DNA of 64,000 nucleotides. It comes from CAZCEC01 sp964497615. GTDB lineage: Bacteria > Chloroflexota > Anaerolineae > Anaerolineales > UBA6663. This document shows, piece after piece, positions 18,109 to 27,202 of the stretch; the stretch's first letter is position 1; the number at the start of each line of letters is the position of its first letter. The DNA is taken from the NCBI GenBank assembly GCA_964497615.1, contig CAZCEC010000002.1:124001-188000 (forward strand), written 5' to 3'. Both the position numbers and the translations under genes were made by a program. The notes beneath the pieces are model-generated. The model did no database searches, was not told the DNA's origin, and saw only the letters and a list, made by a program, of their open reading frames with translations.

Positions 18109-19651
18109 GGGCCGGTTCCCGCGGCGCAGGTTCCGGCTGCTCGCCGCCGGTGCGCGCCTGGGCGGGGCCGGGCTGCTGCTGCTCGTGCTGGTCGCCGCGG
18201 GCCGGGCGGACGTGCGTCCCCAGTCCGCGGGCTGGTCCCGGCCGATCGAGTTGTCGGCGGTTTCCCCGTCGAGCTGGTTTCCCGACCTCGCGACCGACAC
18301 GCTCGGCCGGGTGCACGTGGTTTGGTCTTCGTCCTATCAACACTATGACACGGTCATGTACACCACCAGCCTGGACGGGCATGATTGGACGCCCGTGACC
18401 GACATCCTGGCCTTCAGCCACGATGCGGTCGGCGGTCAATATGCGACCCGGCCGACGATCGTGAGCGACGGCAGTGGAGGGGTGCATCTGTCCTATCGCG
18501 ACGGCACCACCGCGGCTCTGTACTACACGAACGCGCCGCAAGAGGCGGTCGGGCTGTCCACCTTGCAGCCGCCCCAACGCGTGAATCAGTTTGGCTACTT
18601 CACCCAACTGGCGGCCGATGAGGCGGGTGTCCTCCACCTGGCCCTGACGGCCGAGGTCGAGCGGGGAGACTATCACGTGTTCTACCGGCGCTCCACGACT
18701 GGCGGAAGTTCGTGGTCAACCCCCATCGAAATATCCCAACAGGCCGGCGCGGCGAAGGTCCAATTGGTCGCTGGGGATGAAGGTCACGTGTACCTGGCCT
18801 GGGAGATGGGTGGCGGCGGCGATCTGGGCATGGTGGATAGCCCCACGAGCGTGCTGTTCGCGGCATCGGCGGATGGCGGCCTGACCTGGAGCCGGCCCCA
18901 GGCGCTGGCGCCCAATTCGCGGGAGCAGGTCGAGGAAGCGAAGAACATCGCGCTCGGTCTCGCTGGCGACGGCCAGTTGCTGGCGGTCTGGCAGGGCCTG
19001 CCGGCCGACCGGGTCTACTACCAGGTCTCGGACGATCACGGATCAACCTGGACGCTGCCGAGTGCCATTCCGGAGGTGTGGGGGCGCTGGTCCGTGTTCA
19101 CCGGGAACCAGGATGGCTACCGGATGGCCACCGACAGCGCCGGCAATGTGCATCTGGTGCTGGCCGGACGCTCGGAGGCGGACAGCGAAACCACGTGCCT
19201 GCTTCACGTGGTGTGGAACGGGACCAGGTGGCTGACGCCGGAGATCATTGCCGAGTGGGTGGAGCAGGTGCCGGAGTGGCCCCGCATTGCGATTGGGTTG
19301 GGCAACGAAGTCCACGTCGTCTGGTTCCTTCGTGATCTGGAGGGCGTCTGGGACGACGAAGCGGATGTCCGGTTCACGGTGTGGTATGCGCGCGCCACGG
19401 CCGCCGCCCCGGCCATTCCGCCAGCCACCGCCCGCCCGCCCGCCGCCGGCACAGCGGCCGCGACCCCCAGCAGTGAACCGCTGCCGGCGTTGACCCCCAC
19501 AGCCGCAGCGAGCGCTCAACCCATCCGGCCGGAGGTCGCGGGCGACATTCATGGCGAGGCCGATGAGTTGAAACTGGTGGCCCAAAGCCTCTCGCCGGCG
19601 CTGGCCCTCATCGTCCTGGTCGTCATCAGCCGGTTTCTCAAACGTCGCTAG
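18062..19651 (+). CDS. Secreted sialidase-like (BNR) repeat protein with C-terminal membrane anchor
   Basis: About 529 residues. A long basic N-region leads into the signal-like hydrophobic run GLLLLVLVAAGRADV. Several sialidase-type repeats with Asp-box-like SxDxGxTW elements follow (SADGGLTWS, SDDHGSTWTLP, TTGGSSWSTP). A Pro/Ala/Thr-rich linker and a final hydrophobic helix ending FLKRR complete the chain. The protein is probably exported and held at the membrane. The Arg triad of true sialidases is not evident to me, so it may bind glycans rather than cleave them. The only in-frame ATG close to the signal peptide is at 18062, inside the preceding gene. Confidence 0.65.
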   Translation: MRRTSRFTKRPSSRTEGRFPRRRFRLLAAGARLGGAGLLLLVLVAAGRADVRPQSAGWSRPIELSAVSPSSWFPDLATDTLGRVHVVWSSSYQHYDTVMYTTSLDGHDWTPVTDILAFSHDAVGGQYATRPTIVSDGSGGVHLSYRDGTTAALYYTNAPQEAVGLSTLQPPQRVNQFGYFTQLAADEAGVLHLALTAEVERGDYHVFYRRSTTGGSSWSTPIEISQQAGAAKVQLVAGDEGHVYLAWEMGGGGDLGMVDSPTSVLFAASADGGLTWSRPQALAPNSREQVEEAKNIALGLAGDGQLLAVWQGLPADRVYYQVSDDHGSTWTLPSAIPEVWGRWSVFTGNQDGYRMATDSAGNVHLVLAGRSEADSETTCLLHVVWNGTRWLTPEIIAEWVEQVPEWPRIAIGLGNEVHVVWFLRDLEGVWDDEADVRFTVWYARATAAAPAIPPATARPPAAGTAAATPSSEPLPALTPTAAASAQPIRPEVAGDIHGEADELKLVAQSLSPALALIVLVVISRFLKRR

Positions 19652-19684
19652 CGGCTGCCCTGTGGCCGCGCCCCGGGAGCACCT

Positions 19685-21931
19685 ATGACATCCCTAAAAC
19701 TCTATCTCAGCCCGGCCCTCAAGTGGTGGTGGCTCATCATCGCCGCGGGGATCGTCGCTACGGCCTCGGCCTTCTTCATCACGCGCGGGCTGCCGCCCGT
19801 CTACCGCGCCAGCACCACCCTGCTGATCGGGCGCAGCATCTACGAGGCCAATCCCAATTCGGCCGAGTTTGGCCTGAACCAGCAGTTGGCGAATGTGTAT
19901 ATTGGGATCGCCCTGCAGGAGCCGGTGCAGCAGGCGGTGCGGGAGGCGCTGGGCCTGCCCGAACTCCCGGATTTCGAAGTCAACAGCCTGGGCAACGGCC
20001 AGTTCATCGAGATCGCCGTGACCGACACCGACGCCGCGCGCGCGCAGGCGGTGGCGCGCCAGCTCGCCGATGAGTTGATCCGGCTGACCCCCTCCGGGTC
20101 ACAGTCGGACTCAACGGCGCGCGAGGAATTCATCAACGCGCAGTTGGACGACCTGCAAGCCCAGATTGCGGCCACCCTGGAGGCCATCGCCGAGCGCCAG
20201 GCCGCCCTGACCGAGATCGTCAGCGCCCGGGAATTGGACGATGCCCAGGCCGAGCTGGCGGCCCTGCAAACCCGGCTGGATATCCTGCAGACCAACTACG
20301 CCAACCTGCTGGGCAGTTCGCCGGCCTACGCGGCCAACACGCTGACCGTCATCGAGCCGGCGGCCCTGCCGGTCAGGCCCATCGGCCCCAACACCCTGCT
20401 GCTCACGCTGCTCTCGGGCGCGGCCGGCATGGCGCTGGCCATCGCCGCCGCCTATGGGATGGAATTCCTGGACGACACCTTCCGCTCGCCCGAGGAAGTG
20501 GTGCGCCTCCTGGACCTGCCCATCCTGGGCTCGATTGACGAGATACGCCGCCGCGACCGGCCCGGCCTGATCGTGGACCGGCTGCCGAATTCGACCGCGG
20601 CCGAGTGCTTCCGCTCGCTGCGCACCAACCTGGAGTTCGCCGCCGCCTCCACCGGCAAGGCCCTGAAGACCATCGTCGTCACCAGCCCCGGCACGGCCGA
20701 AGGCAAAACCACGGTGGCCGCCAACCTGGCGCTGCTCATGGCCCAGGGCGGGCGCCAGGTCATCCTGGTGGACGCCGACCTGCGCCACCCGCGCTTGCAT
20801 CAGGTGTTTGAGCTGTATAACGACCGCGGCCTGAGTGACCTGCTGCAAAGCGACCAGAACCCGGCCGAGAGCCTGCGGGTGCGGCAGGGGCAGCCGCTGT
20901 GGATCCTCACGGCGGGGACGACCACCAGCCGCTCGGCTGAACTGCTGGCCTCGCGCCGCATGGATCAGGTGCTGGCCGCCCTGGCGGACCTGGCCGACGT
21001 GGTGGTGATTGACGCGCCGCCGTGCCTGGTGCCGGATGCCTGGATCGTGGCCGCCAAGGCCAGCAGCGTGATCTGCGTGGCGCGCCTGGGGCACACGCCC
21101 ATCCGCGCGGCGCAGGCGATGCTCGAGCAATTGGACCGGTGCGGCGCCGCGGTGCTGGGCCTCGTGCTTAACCGCCACAACCGCTCTTCCGATTACTATT
21201 ACCGGCGGCCCGCGCCAGAGCGCCCGCGGCGCCAGGCCCGCGAGCGCGCCGCGCCTCCGGCGGGACGAGTGGCCCAGCTTCCCCAGCCGGCCGGGCTGTC
21301 CGAGGAGCCGGCCCGTCCGCCCAGCGCGCCCCGTGCCGTCCTGGCTCCTGCTTCCGCCGCGCCGGAAGAGGGCGCGGACCCGGTGACCCGCCAGCAGGCG
21401 CTGGCAACGCTGGACCTGATTACCGGCATTGAACGCGACCTGGCGGATGACGGGCTGACGCTGGAGGAGCTGGGCGTGCGCGTTTTGCAGCGGACGGTGC
21501 ACGGCCTGGGCGCCGCCAGCGGCAGCCTGATGCTGTTCGATCAGGATGGCCAGCTTGCGGCCGGCGCCGTGGCCTACCTGGGACGCGTCCAGAGCGCCGG
21601 CTCCGAGGCCCTGGGTGAAATGGCCGCCCACGGCCTGGCCGGCTGGGTGCGGGAGCATCGGACGCTGGTGCGCCTCGACAACACCCGCACCGATCCGCGC
21701 TGGCGCCGCCGCGCCTGGGATGAGCCGCCCGGCGCGGTGCGCTCGGCCCTCAGCGCCCCCCTGCTGGCGGGCGACCGCGTGGCCGGCGTGCTGACGCTGG
21801 CATACCCGCGCGCGGGCCAGTTCACCTGGCAGGACCTGGCGCTGCTGAAGGCCGTGGTTGCCAGCGTGTCGTTTGGCGGCGCGCCCGCGCTGCTCAATGC
21901 CCAGCCGCACCCGGCGCCCGGGCGCCGCTAA
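19685..21931 (+). CDS. Wzz-BY-kinase polysaccharide regulator fused to a GAF domain
   Basis: A 748-residue protein with three parts. Residues 1-270 are a Wzz chain-length domain with a helix near 18-38, coiled coil around 140-205 and a second helix near 240-255. Residues 290-500 are a bacterial tyrosine kinase domain with Walker A at 336-343 (GTAEGKTT), Walker A' in ILVDADLRHP and Walker B in VVVIDAPP. Tyr504-506 directly follow this domain and are likely autophosphorylation sites. Residues 570-740 look like a GAF domain after a Pro/Arg-rich linker. Such kinases phosphorylate their own tyrosine cluster and control EPS length and export. The GAF extension is not part of the usual architecture. 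It ends the EPS operon. Confidence 0.85.
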   Translation: MTSLKLYLSPALKWWWLIIAAGIVATASAFFITRGLPPVYRASTTLLIGRSIYEANPNSAEFGLNQQLANVYIGIALQEPVQQAVREALGLPELPDFEVNSLGNGQFIEIAVTDTDAARAQAVARQLADELIRLTPSGSQSDSTAREEFINAQLDDLQAQIAATLEAIAERQAALTEIVSARELDDAQAELAALQTRLDILQTNYANLLGSSPAYAANTLTVIEPAALPVRPIGPNTLLLTLLSGAAGMALAIAAAYGMEFLDDTFRSPEEVVRLLDLPILGSIDEIRRRDRPGLIVDRLPNSTAAECFRSLRTNLEFAAASTGKALKTIVVTSPGTAEGKTTVAANLALLMAQGGRQVILVDADLRHPRLHQVFELYNDRGLSDLLQSDQNPAESLRVRQGQPLWILTAGTTTSRSAELLASRRMDQVLAALADLADVVVIDAPPCLVPDAWIVAAKASSVICVARLGHTPIRAAQAMLEQLDRCGAAVLGLVLNRHNRSSDYYYRRPAPERPRRQARERAAPPAGRVAQLPQPAGLSEEPARPPSAPRAVLAPASAAPEEGADPVTRQQALATLDLITGIERDLADDGLTLEELGVRVLQRTVHGLGAASGSLMLFDQDGQLAAGAVAYLGRVQSAGSEALGEMAAHGLAGWVREHRTLVRLDNTRTDPRWRRRAWDEPPGAVRSALSAPLLAGDRVAGVLTLAYPRAGQFTWQDLALLKAVVASVSFGGAPALLNAQPHPAPGRR

Positions 21932-21946
21932 GGGCGTCGCGCCCCG

Positions 21947-24292
21947 CTACTCGCCGCGCGCGATGACCTCCACCTCCGCCACGCTGGCCACGTCCATGCC
22001 GTAGAACGTGCCGGTGACGGTCGTGAGCGTCACGCGCACGCCGCGCACGCCGGTTACGTCGGCAAAAGCGACGTCGGTGCCGCCGACCGCCAGCGCGCCG
22101 GTGGCGGCCTGGGCCAGCACCGTGGTGCAGTTGGCGTCGGCGCACAGTTGCACCAGCGCCTGGTTCACCTGCAACGACGACTGCGCCTCCCCGCCCGCGC
22201 GCGGATTGTAGAGCCGGATGGTGCGCACGGTGACGGGCACGCCGAAGCCCAGCTGAACCCATTGTCCATTTTGCGGCTGGTCGTTGTGGCTGGTCCAGTA
22301 GCGCCAGATTTCGCCCTTGAGCACCCGGCGGTCCACCACGCCGCGGTTGTAGTTCGCGTCGCGCGTGGACGAGACCGTGATCTGTGCGCCGGGGGCCAGG
22401 TTGGTCCACTGGGCCTCTTCATCGGAGGGCACGGGGATCAGGGTGTGGCCGGCGTGGCACCCGACGCAGCGGGCCACGGCGCCCGGCGGCGCATAGTTCA
22501 TCCCGGCCACGTGCGCGGCGCCAAGCTGGTTGCCGGTGGGGCCGGTCGTCAGCGGCACCGTGCCGCCGGCCGAGCGCAATTGCTCGAACAGCGGCAGGTT
22601 GGCGGGCGCCGTCTCGCTGACGAAACCGGACGGGCTGATGGCTTTCTCGCTCAGCAGGATGGGCCAGTCGAGATTGGGGAACGAGCCGGGGCTGGTGCGC
22701 TGATGGTCCAGGAAGAAGCGGATGGTGGCCGCCGTGCCGATGGCGGGCGCATTGACGATGTCCCAGTCCACCGGTGCGTTGAAGTACACGTTGAGGGCTT
22801 CAAAGACAAAGGTGCCGTCGGCGGTGTAGTTGGCGCCGGCCGGCGGCAGGGCGCTGGGCGCCGGGCCGCTGGCGCTGGGCAGGACGGGCGGCAAGGGGCG
22901 GCTGCGGATGACGCGGGCGCGCAACTCCGACGTTCCCGGCCGGTCATACAGCAGGGTCAGGCCGGAGCCGTCCGCGTTGGCGCGGTACAGGCCATAGTCC
23001 TGGGCCACATCCGCCGCCCACGACAGCACCAGCCGGCCATCCGGCAGCACTTCCGGTTCGCTGGCGTAGCTGCCCTGGAAGATGCCGTAGGACGTGGGGT
23101 TCGACGGGTGCACGTATTGCAGGGTGAGATAGGTGATGCCGAGGATGGGCGTGTAGGTACCGGCGCCGCGCTGGTAGCGGCGCAGCCCGCCAAAGCCGCC
23201 CGCTTCGGTCATGTTGTACATCGGGAAGAAGTTCGCGATCAGGTCGCCGCTGGGCGTGAAGGCGCCGCCATAGACGTGGTTGCCGGCCTCATCGCGAAAC
23301 GCGCCACCCCACAGCTCCAGCCCGGTGCCGTCCGGGTTGATCGTGGCGGCCTGCCAGGCGTTGCGGAACAGCAGGTCCTGATACTGGCTGCTCCCGTCGA
23401 GCTGGACGTTGCGGTTGGTGGTCAGCCCGTCCTTCTGCACAAAGCCGCCGTTGGGGTCCGCCACCGTGCTGAGGTCGTTCAGCGCGAAGCGGTGGTTGCG
23501 CCACCAGCGGGCATAGACGATTTTGCCGGTGAGCGGATCGACCAGCGGCCGGTCGGCGCCGTTGCGTTCGGAGGTGATCCGGCGCAGGCCGCTGCCGTTG
23601 GCGTTCACCACGTACAGATTGGTGGTGCGGACGCCGCTGTAGTGGGCATAGCTGGGCCAGCGGGTGGAGGCGAAGACGATCTGGCCGCTGGGGAGCCAGA
23701 CCGGATCGGTGTCGTCGTAGGCGGCCAGCCCGCCGCTGGCGCCGCCAAACTGGCTCAGGTCCAGCGATTGGTCCGATTGGGTGATCTGGCGCAGGCCGGT
23801 GCCATCTACCCCGATGGCGTAGAGGCGCCACGCGCCAGGGTTGGTGTTGGGCCCGAGGTTGTAGGCCCCGGCGGGCAGGCCGGCGAACACGATGGTGGTC
23901 CCGTCGTACGAAACGTCGGGGGCGTTGACGTCAATGAGGAACAGGCTGGCGCTGGTGGGCTGGCTGCCGTCCACCAGGATGCGCAGCGTCCCATCGGCTT
24001 CGCGCACCACCAGTTGACCGGGCGCCGCCACGCGGAAGCGGCTGTGCGGGCCAACACCCGGCTGATCGTTGGGAACGTTCCAATAGATGCTGCCCTGGTT
24101 GGGGATCTGCCGCGACACGAACACCAGCGCGTCGCCGCCGCCGGGGGACAGCACCAGCGGCAGATACAACGTCCAGGTGTCGCCCGGCGCCCCGTGCGAG
24201 GCGCTGGGGCTCCAGCCCAGGCCGCTGAGCAGCAGCCCGGCCGCGAGGGTGAGCCGCACTGCCAACTGACCCCTGAAGGGGATGGGTTTCAT
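21947..24292 (-). CDS. Secreted HzsA-like protein with c-heme motif and discoidin-like domain
   Basis: A 781-residue exported protein. The signal peptide is at about 1-35. A YLPLV sequence at 43-47 follows. A long TolB/HzsA-type beta-propeller region comes next (FASTRWPSYAHYSG, YVVNANGSGLRRIT, VYARWWRNH). CVGCH at 609-613 is a canonical covalent heme-c attachment motif. The last 150 residues (from about NLAPGAQITVSSTRD) resemble an F5/8 type C carbohydrate-binding domain. Hydrazine synthase alpha-like proteins without anammox chemistry occur in many bacteria, and their function is unknown. It converges on the EPS operon, with 15 bases between stops. Confidence 0.7.
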   Translation of the reverse strand: MKPIPFRGQLAVRLTLAAGLLLSGLGWSPSASHGAPGDTWTLYLPLVLSPGGGDALVFVSRQIPNQGSIYWNVPNDQPGVGPHSRFRVAAPGQLVVREADGTLRILVDGSQPTSASLFLIDVNAPDVSYDGTTIVFAGLPAGAYNLGPNTNPGAWRLYAIGVDGTGLRQITQSDQSLDLSQFGGASGGLAAYDDTDPVWLPSGQIVFASTRWPSYAHYSGVRTTNLYVVNANGSGLRRITSERNGADRPLVDPLTGKIVYARWWRNHRFALNDLSTVADPNGGFVQKDGLTTNRNVQLDGSSQYQDLLFRNAWQAATINPDGTGLELWGGAFRDEAGNHVYGGAFTPSGDLIANFFPMYNMTEAGGFGGLRRYQRGAGTYTPILGITYLTLQYVHPSNPTSYGIFQGSYASEPEVLPDGRLVLSWAADVAQDYGLYRANADGSGLTLLYDRPGTSELRARVIRSRPLPPVLPSASGPAPSALPPAGANYTADGTFVFEALNVYFNAPVDWDIVNAPAIGTAATIRFFLDHQRTSPGSFPNLDWPILLSEKAISPSGFVSETAPANLPLFEQLRSAGGTVPLTTGPTGNQLGAAHVAGMNYAPPGAVARCVGCHAGHTLIPVPSDEEAQWTNLAPGAQITVSSTRDANYNRGVVDRRVLKGEIWRYWTSHNDQPQNGQWVQLGFGVPVTVRTIRLYNPRAGGEAQSSLQVNQALVQLCADANCTTVLAQAATGALAVGGTDVAFADVTGVRGVRVTLTTVTGTFYGMDVASVAEVEVIARGE

Positions 24293-24558
24293 GCCTGACC
24301 TTTCGTGGTGCGGCGCCAGGCAGGGCTCCCCTGGCAGTGCCGGGAGCGTCGCAGGCCAACTTGTCCCGCCTCCAAAACGAAGAACACCAATGTATCGTCG
24401 AGATGAATGATCACCAAGGCTGGTTGTCCGGCGTGCGCCGGTCCGAGCGGCACTATCACATGCTCAAGTATTCCACGCAATAGGACTTAGGTCCAGCAGT
24501 GATTCAAATTTCAAGACCAATTCAGTCCGATTCCATTTTTCCGCGAAAGGAGCTGGCC
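24293..24558. other. Divergent intergenic region, AT-richer than surroundings
   Basis: 266 bases lie between the divergently read HzsA-like gene and a GT2 gene. The stretch from about 24360 to 24545 is clearly less GC-rich than flanking coding DNA, as expected for promoters. No hexamer pair close to consensus was found, and no coding frame looks real. Confidence 0.4.
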
Positions 24559-25473
24559 GTGACACCGGACGTCTCCATCGTCATCGTGAGCTGGAACACG
24601 CGCGAATTGATCGCCAAGTGCCTGGCATCCATCTTCGAGACCACCACCGGTGTGACTTTTGATGTGTACCTGGTGGACAACGCCTCGACCGACGGCACGC
24701 CGGGCCTGGTGCGGCAGCGGTTTCCGCAGGTCAACCTGATCTGCAATGGGCGCAACTACGGCTTCGCCCATGCCAACAATCAGGGCCTGGCCGCGAGCCG
24801 CGGCCGCTACATCCTGCTGCTCAACAGCGACACCCAGATGACGCCCGGCGCGCTGCGGGAACTGGTGGTGCTGGGCGAGGCGGTGCCGCGGGCGGGCATC
24901 ATCGGCGCGCGGCTGGTGAACCCGGATGGCACCTTTCAAGCGTCGTATACCCGTTTTCCGTGCCTGTGGCAGGAGTTCCTGATCCTCAGCAGCCTGGGCC
25001 GGCTGATCAAGGGCCGGTGCTATCCGAGCCAGGGACCGCATGCCGAGGACGGGCCGTGCCGGGTGGACTATGTGGAGGGCGCCTGCATGCTGGCGCGGCG
25101 CAGTGCGGTGGAGGCAGTGGGCGCGCTGGACGAGGGCTACTTCATGTATGCGGAGGACGTGGACTGGTGCCTGGCGATGAAGGAGCACGGCTGGCAGGTG
25201 TGGTATCAGCCGGAGGCGGCCATCATGCATTGGGGCGGGGGCAGCAGCCGCCAGCGCGCGCCGCAGCGCGAGGCCGACCTGTACCGCAGCCGGATCCGCT
25301 TTTTCCGCAAGCACTATGGGCGCCCGCAGGCGTTCCTGCTGAAGTGCCTGATCTGCGGCGCGACGGCGGTCAAGATTCCCTGGCACGCGCTGCTGCGGCT
25401 GGCCAGCCGCGGCCGTTACGGCCGGCCGGTGGTGGGCATGAATGAGTTGATGGCCGCGCTGCGCAACGCTTGA
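24559..25473 (+). CDS. GT2 family glycosyltransferase, GTG start
   Basis: A 304-residue GT-A fold enzyme related to the GT2 encoded at 13909. The nucleotide-binding start is VSIVIVSWNTRELI, the metal site is LLNSDTQMT and the catalytic block is YAEDVDWCLAMKEHGW. The frame reaches back to a GTG at 24499, but the GTG at 24559 has the strong ribosome-binding site AAAGGAG at 24546-24552 and gives the standard family N-terminus. It is a single-gene unit closed by a hairpin terminator. It probably serves the same surface glycan as the large EPS operon. Confidence 0.87.
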   Translation: MTPDVSIVIVSWNTRELIAKCLASIFETTTGVTFDVYLVDNASTDGTPGLVRQRFPQVNLICNGRNYGFAHANNQGLAASRGRYILLLNSDTQMTPGALRELVVLGEAVPRAGIIGARLVNPDGTFQASYTRFPCLWQEFLILSSLGRLIKGRCYPSQGPHAEDGPCRVDYVEGACMLARRSAVEAVGALDEGYFMYAEDVDWCLAMKEHGWQVWYQPEAAIMHWGGGSSRQRAPQREADLYRSRIRFFRKHYGRPQAFLLKCLICGATAVKIPWHALLRLASRGRYGRPVVGMNELMAALRNA

Positions 25474-25496
25474 GGCCGCTGCCCGCCGCCGCCGCC

Positions 25497-25527
25497 AGGC
25501 CCAGGACATCCTGGGCCTGTTTGTTTT
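25497..25527 (+). terminator. Rho-independent terminator after the GT2 gene
   Basis: A perfect 10-base-pair stem (AGGCCCAGGA at 25497-25506 with TCCTGGGCCT at 25509-25518) closes on a 2-base apex and is followed by GTTTGTTTT. It lies 24 bases after the GT2 stop and before a convergent gene. Confidence 0.85.
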
Positions 25528-25557
25528 AACGGCCGCGCCGCGCCCCGCGGCCCGGGC

Positions 25558-26637
25558 CTACCTGCCGCGCGCGATGGCGATCAGATCGGCCAGCGGGCCG
25601 TAGGCGGTGGTGACGGCGTCTGGGTGCAGTTCGCTGAGCGTTAGCGCGTGGATCACGTCCATCTGGAAAACGATGATGGAGGTGGCGCCGTCGCAGCCGG
25701 CCAGCGGGTCGTCGGACGAGACTTGCTCCGGGCGGACGGAGCCGGTGACGGTGCCGTCGGAGTGGCGCTGGGCCTGGCAGACGAGCTTGTAGGGGCGGCT
25801 CATCATGCGGGCGGAGCGCAGGGCGTCGGGGGTGAGGGCGCGGATGCCGTCGCGGGCGATGTCGGCGGGCTGGAGGGGGTAGTCCATGAGGACGGTGGCG
25901 AGGGCGGAGACCTTCACGGCGGCGTCCCAGCCATCCACATCAAAGGAAGGGTCGGTCTCCGCGATGCCCAGGTCCTGGGCCTGCTTGACGGCCTGGTCGA
26001 AGGAGGCGCCCTGTTCCATGGCGGTGAGCATCAAATTCGTGGTGGAGTTGAGGATGCCGCGGAAGCTGAGGAGCTTGGCGGCGGGCAGGGCTTCGCGGAA
26101 GAGGGAGAAGATGGGGGCGCCGCCCATGACGGCGGCTTCGTGCAGGAAGCGCACGCCGTTGGCGGCGGCCAACTCGCGCAATTCGTGGAAAGCGTGGACG
26201 ACCGGACCTTTGTTCGCGGTGACAAAATGCACCCCGGCGCCCAGGGCGGTGCGGGCAAAGTCAATGGCGGGCTGGCCGGTGTGCGGGTTCATGGAGGTGT
26301 TCTCAAACAGCACGTTGGCTTGCGCGGCCCTGAGCCACTCGGCCAGCGCGGCCAGAGTTTGCCCCTGCGAAGCGCCCCCGTGGGGTGAGCTAGCCGAAGG
26401 GGCGCCGACGGGCTGCTGCGAGGGCGGGGGCAGGGTGCCGAGCCGGCCATTGAGCAGGTCGGCGGCGGTGTAGCCCTGGGGGTTGGCGTGCCAGCCGAGG
26501 CGGCGGCTGGCGGCGCCGGTGAAGGTGAAGGTCAGGTCGTATTGGTCGCGCAGGTCGGCGCGCTTGCTGTCGAGCAGTTGGACGAGGGCGCGGCCGACGT
26601 TGCCGAAGCCGAGGAAGGCGAGGTTGAGGTGGGGCAT
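25558..26637 (-). CDS. hom: Homoserine dehydrogenase
   Basis: A 359-residue enzyme that reduces L-aspartate 4-semialdehyde to homoserine with NAD(P)H, on the way to threonine and methionine. The Rossmann motif GFGNVGRAL is at about 10-18. The catalytic region has NKGPVV and the substrate segment EAAVMGGAPIFS. GILNSTTN and TDPSFDVDGWDAAVK follow. There is no C-terminal ACT regulatory domain, so it is the short form that should escape threonine feedback through that domain. It stands apart from other threonine genes. Confidence 0.92.
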   Translation of the reverse strand: MPHLNLAFLGFGNVGRALVQLLDSKRADLRDQYDLTFTFTGAASRRLGWHANPQGYTAADLLNGRLGTLPPPSQQPVGAPSASSPHGGASQGQTLAALAEWLRAAQANVLFENTSMNPHTGQPAIDFARTALGAGVHFVTANKGPVVHAFHELRELAAANGVRFLHEAAVMGGAPIFSLFREALPAAKLLSFRGILNSTTNLMLTAMEQGASFDQAVKQAQDLGIAETDPSFDVDGWDAAVKVSALATVLMDYPLQPADIARDGIRALTPDALRSARMMSRPYKLVCQAQRHSDGTVTGSVRPEQVSSDDPLAGCDGATSIIVFQMDVIHALTLSELHPDAVTTAYGPLADLIAIARGR

Positions 26638-26646
26638 GGGGTCTCC

Positions 26647-27165
26647 TTACCCAACTACTTCAATACTCACTAAGCGCCCGCTGCGGGGCAAGTAGTAGGC
26701 GCGGTAGACGCGCTCGGGGCGCAGGCCCTCGGCGGCGGCGGCGGGGATGGGGAAGGCGCGGCCGCCCAGGTGCAGCACGTGGCGCGTATCCGGGCGGGAA
26801 CGCAGGGTGCGCGTGACGGCCTCGGCACGGGCCTGGCCCACCACCTGCGCTACGCGGCGCTGTGCCAGGTCCAGCAAAAAGCCGCGCACGTCCCACACGG
26901 TGAACAGGCCCAGCCCCAGCAGCGGCAGCGCCAGGCAGGTGAAGGCCACCCAGGCGTCCGAGTCCGGCGCGGCGCGCGTGGCCAGCAGCCAGATGAAAAA
27001 GGCGATGGGGAAGAGGACGGTGAGGGCGAAGAAGGCCAGATAGGTGAGGGCCAGCGCAGAAAGCTGGCGCGGGGCCAGCCGCCCGGCGCGGTTCTCGGCC
27101 ACGTCTTCCGGGTTGAAGTGCAGTTCGGCGGCCAGCAGGCGCGACAGGTCGGGGAAGGCGGACAT
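26647..27165 (-). CDS. Small membrane protein with two helices
   Basis: A 172-residue protein of unknown function. A hydrophilic N-terminus (about 40 residues) precedes two transmembrane helices near 40-62 and 72-92. A soluble C-terminal half ends in beta-rich sequence (RVYRAYYLPRSGRLVSIEVVG). The ORF starts 9 bases after a TATAAT box, suggesting a leaderless or nearly leaderless mRNA. The downstream gene on the same strand is hom, only 9 bases away, so the two may be co-transcribed. Confidence 0.7.
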   Translation of the reverse strand: MSAFPDLSRLLAAELHFNPEDVAENRAGRLAPRQLSALALTYLAFFALTVLFPIAFFIWLLATRAAPDSDAWVAFTCLALPLLGLGLFTVWDVRGFLLDLAQRRVAQVVGQARAEAVTRTLRSRPDTRHVLHLGGRAFPIPAAAAEGLRPERVYRAYYLPRSGRLVSIEVVG

Positions 27166-27173
27166 CGTCCGCG

Positions 27174-27179
27174 ATTATA
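27174..27179 (-). promoter_or_regulatory. Consensus -10 box for the two-helix membrane protein
   Basis: TATAAT on the minus strand ends 9 bases before the ATG at 27165. With the usual 6-8 base spacing, transcription would begin within about 2 bases of the start codon. No good -35 box is seen. Confidence 0.5.
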
Positions 27180-27202
27180 TCAGCGTGACGAAAGGAGCGG
27201 GT

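Noticed and set aside
22148..24298. Long open frame (716 codons) on the plus strand opposite the HzsA-like gene
   Set aside because: Its composition is Gly/Ala/Val/Arg-rich low-complexity typical of GC-rich antisense frames. The minus strand has signal peptide, CxxCH and recognisable domains.
24289..24480. Small minus-strand frame upstream of the HzsA-like gene
   Set aside because: 63 codons, no ribosome-binding site, no domain; it occupies the probable promoter region.
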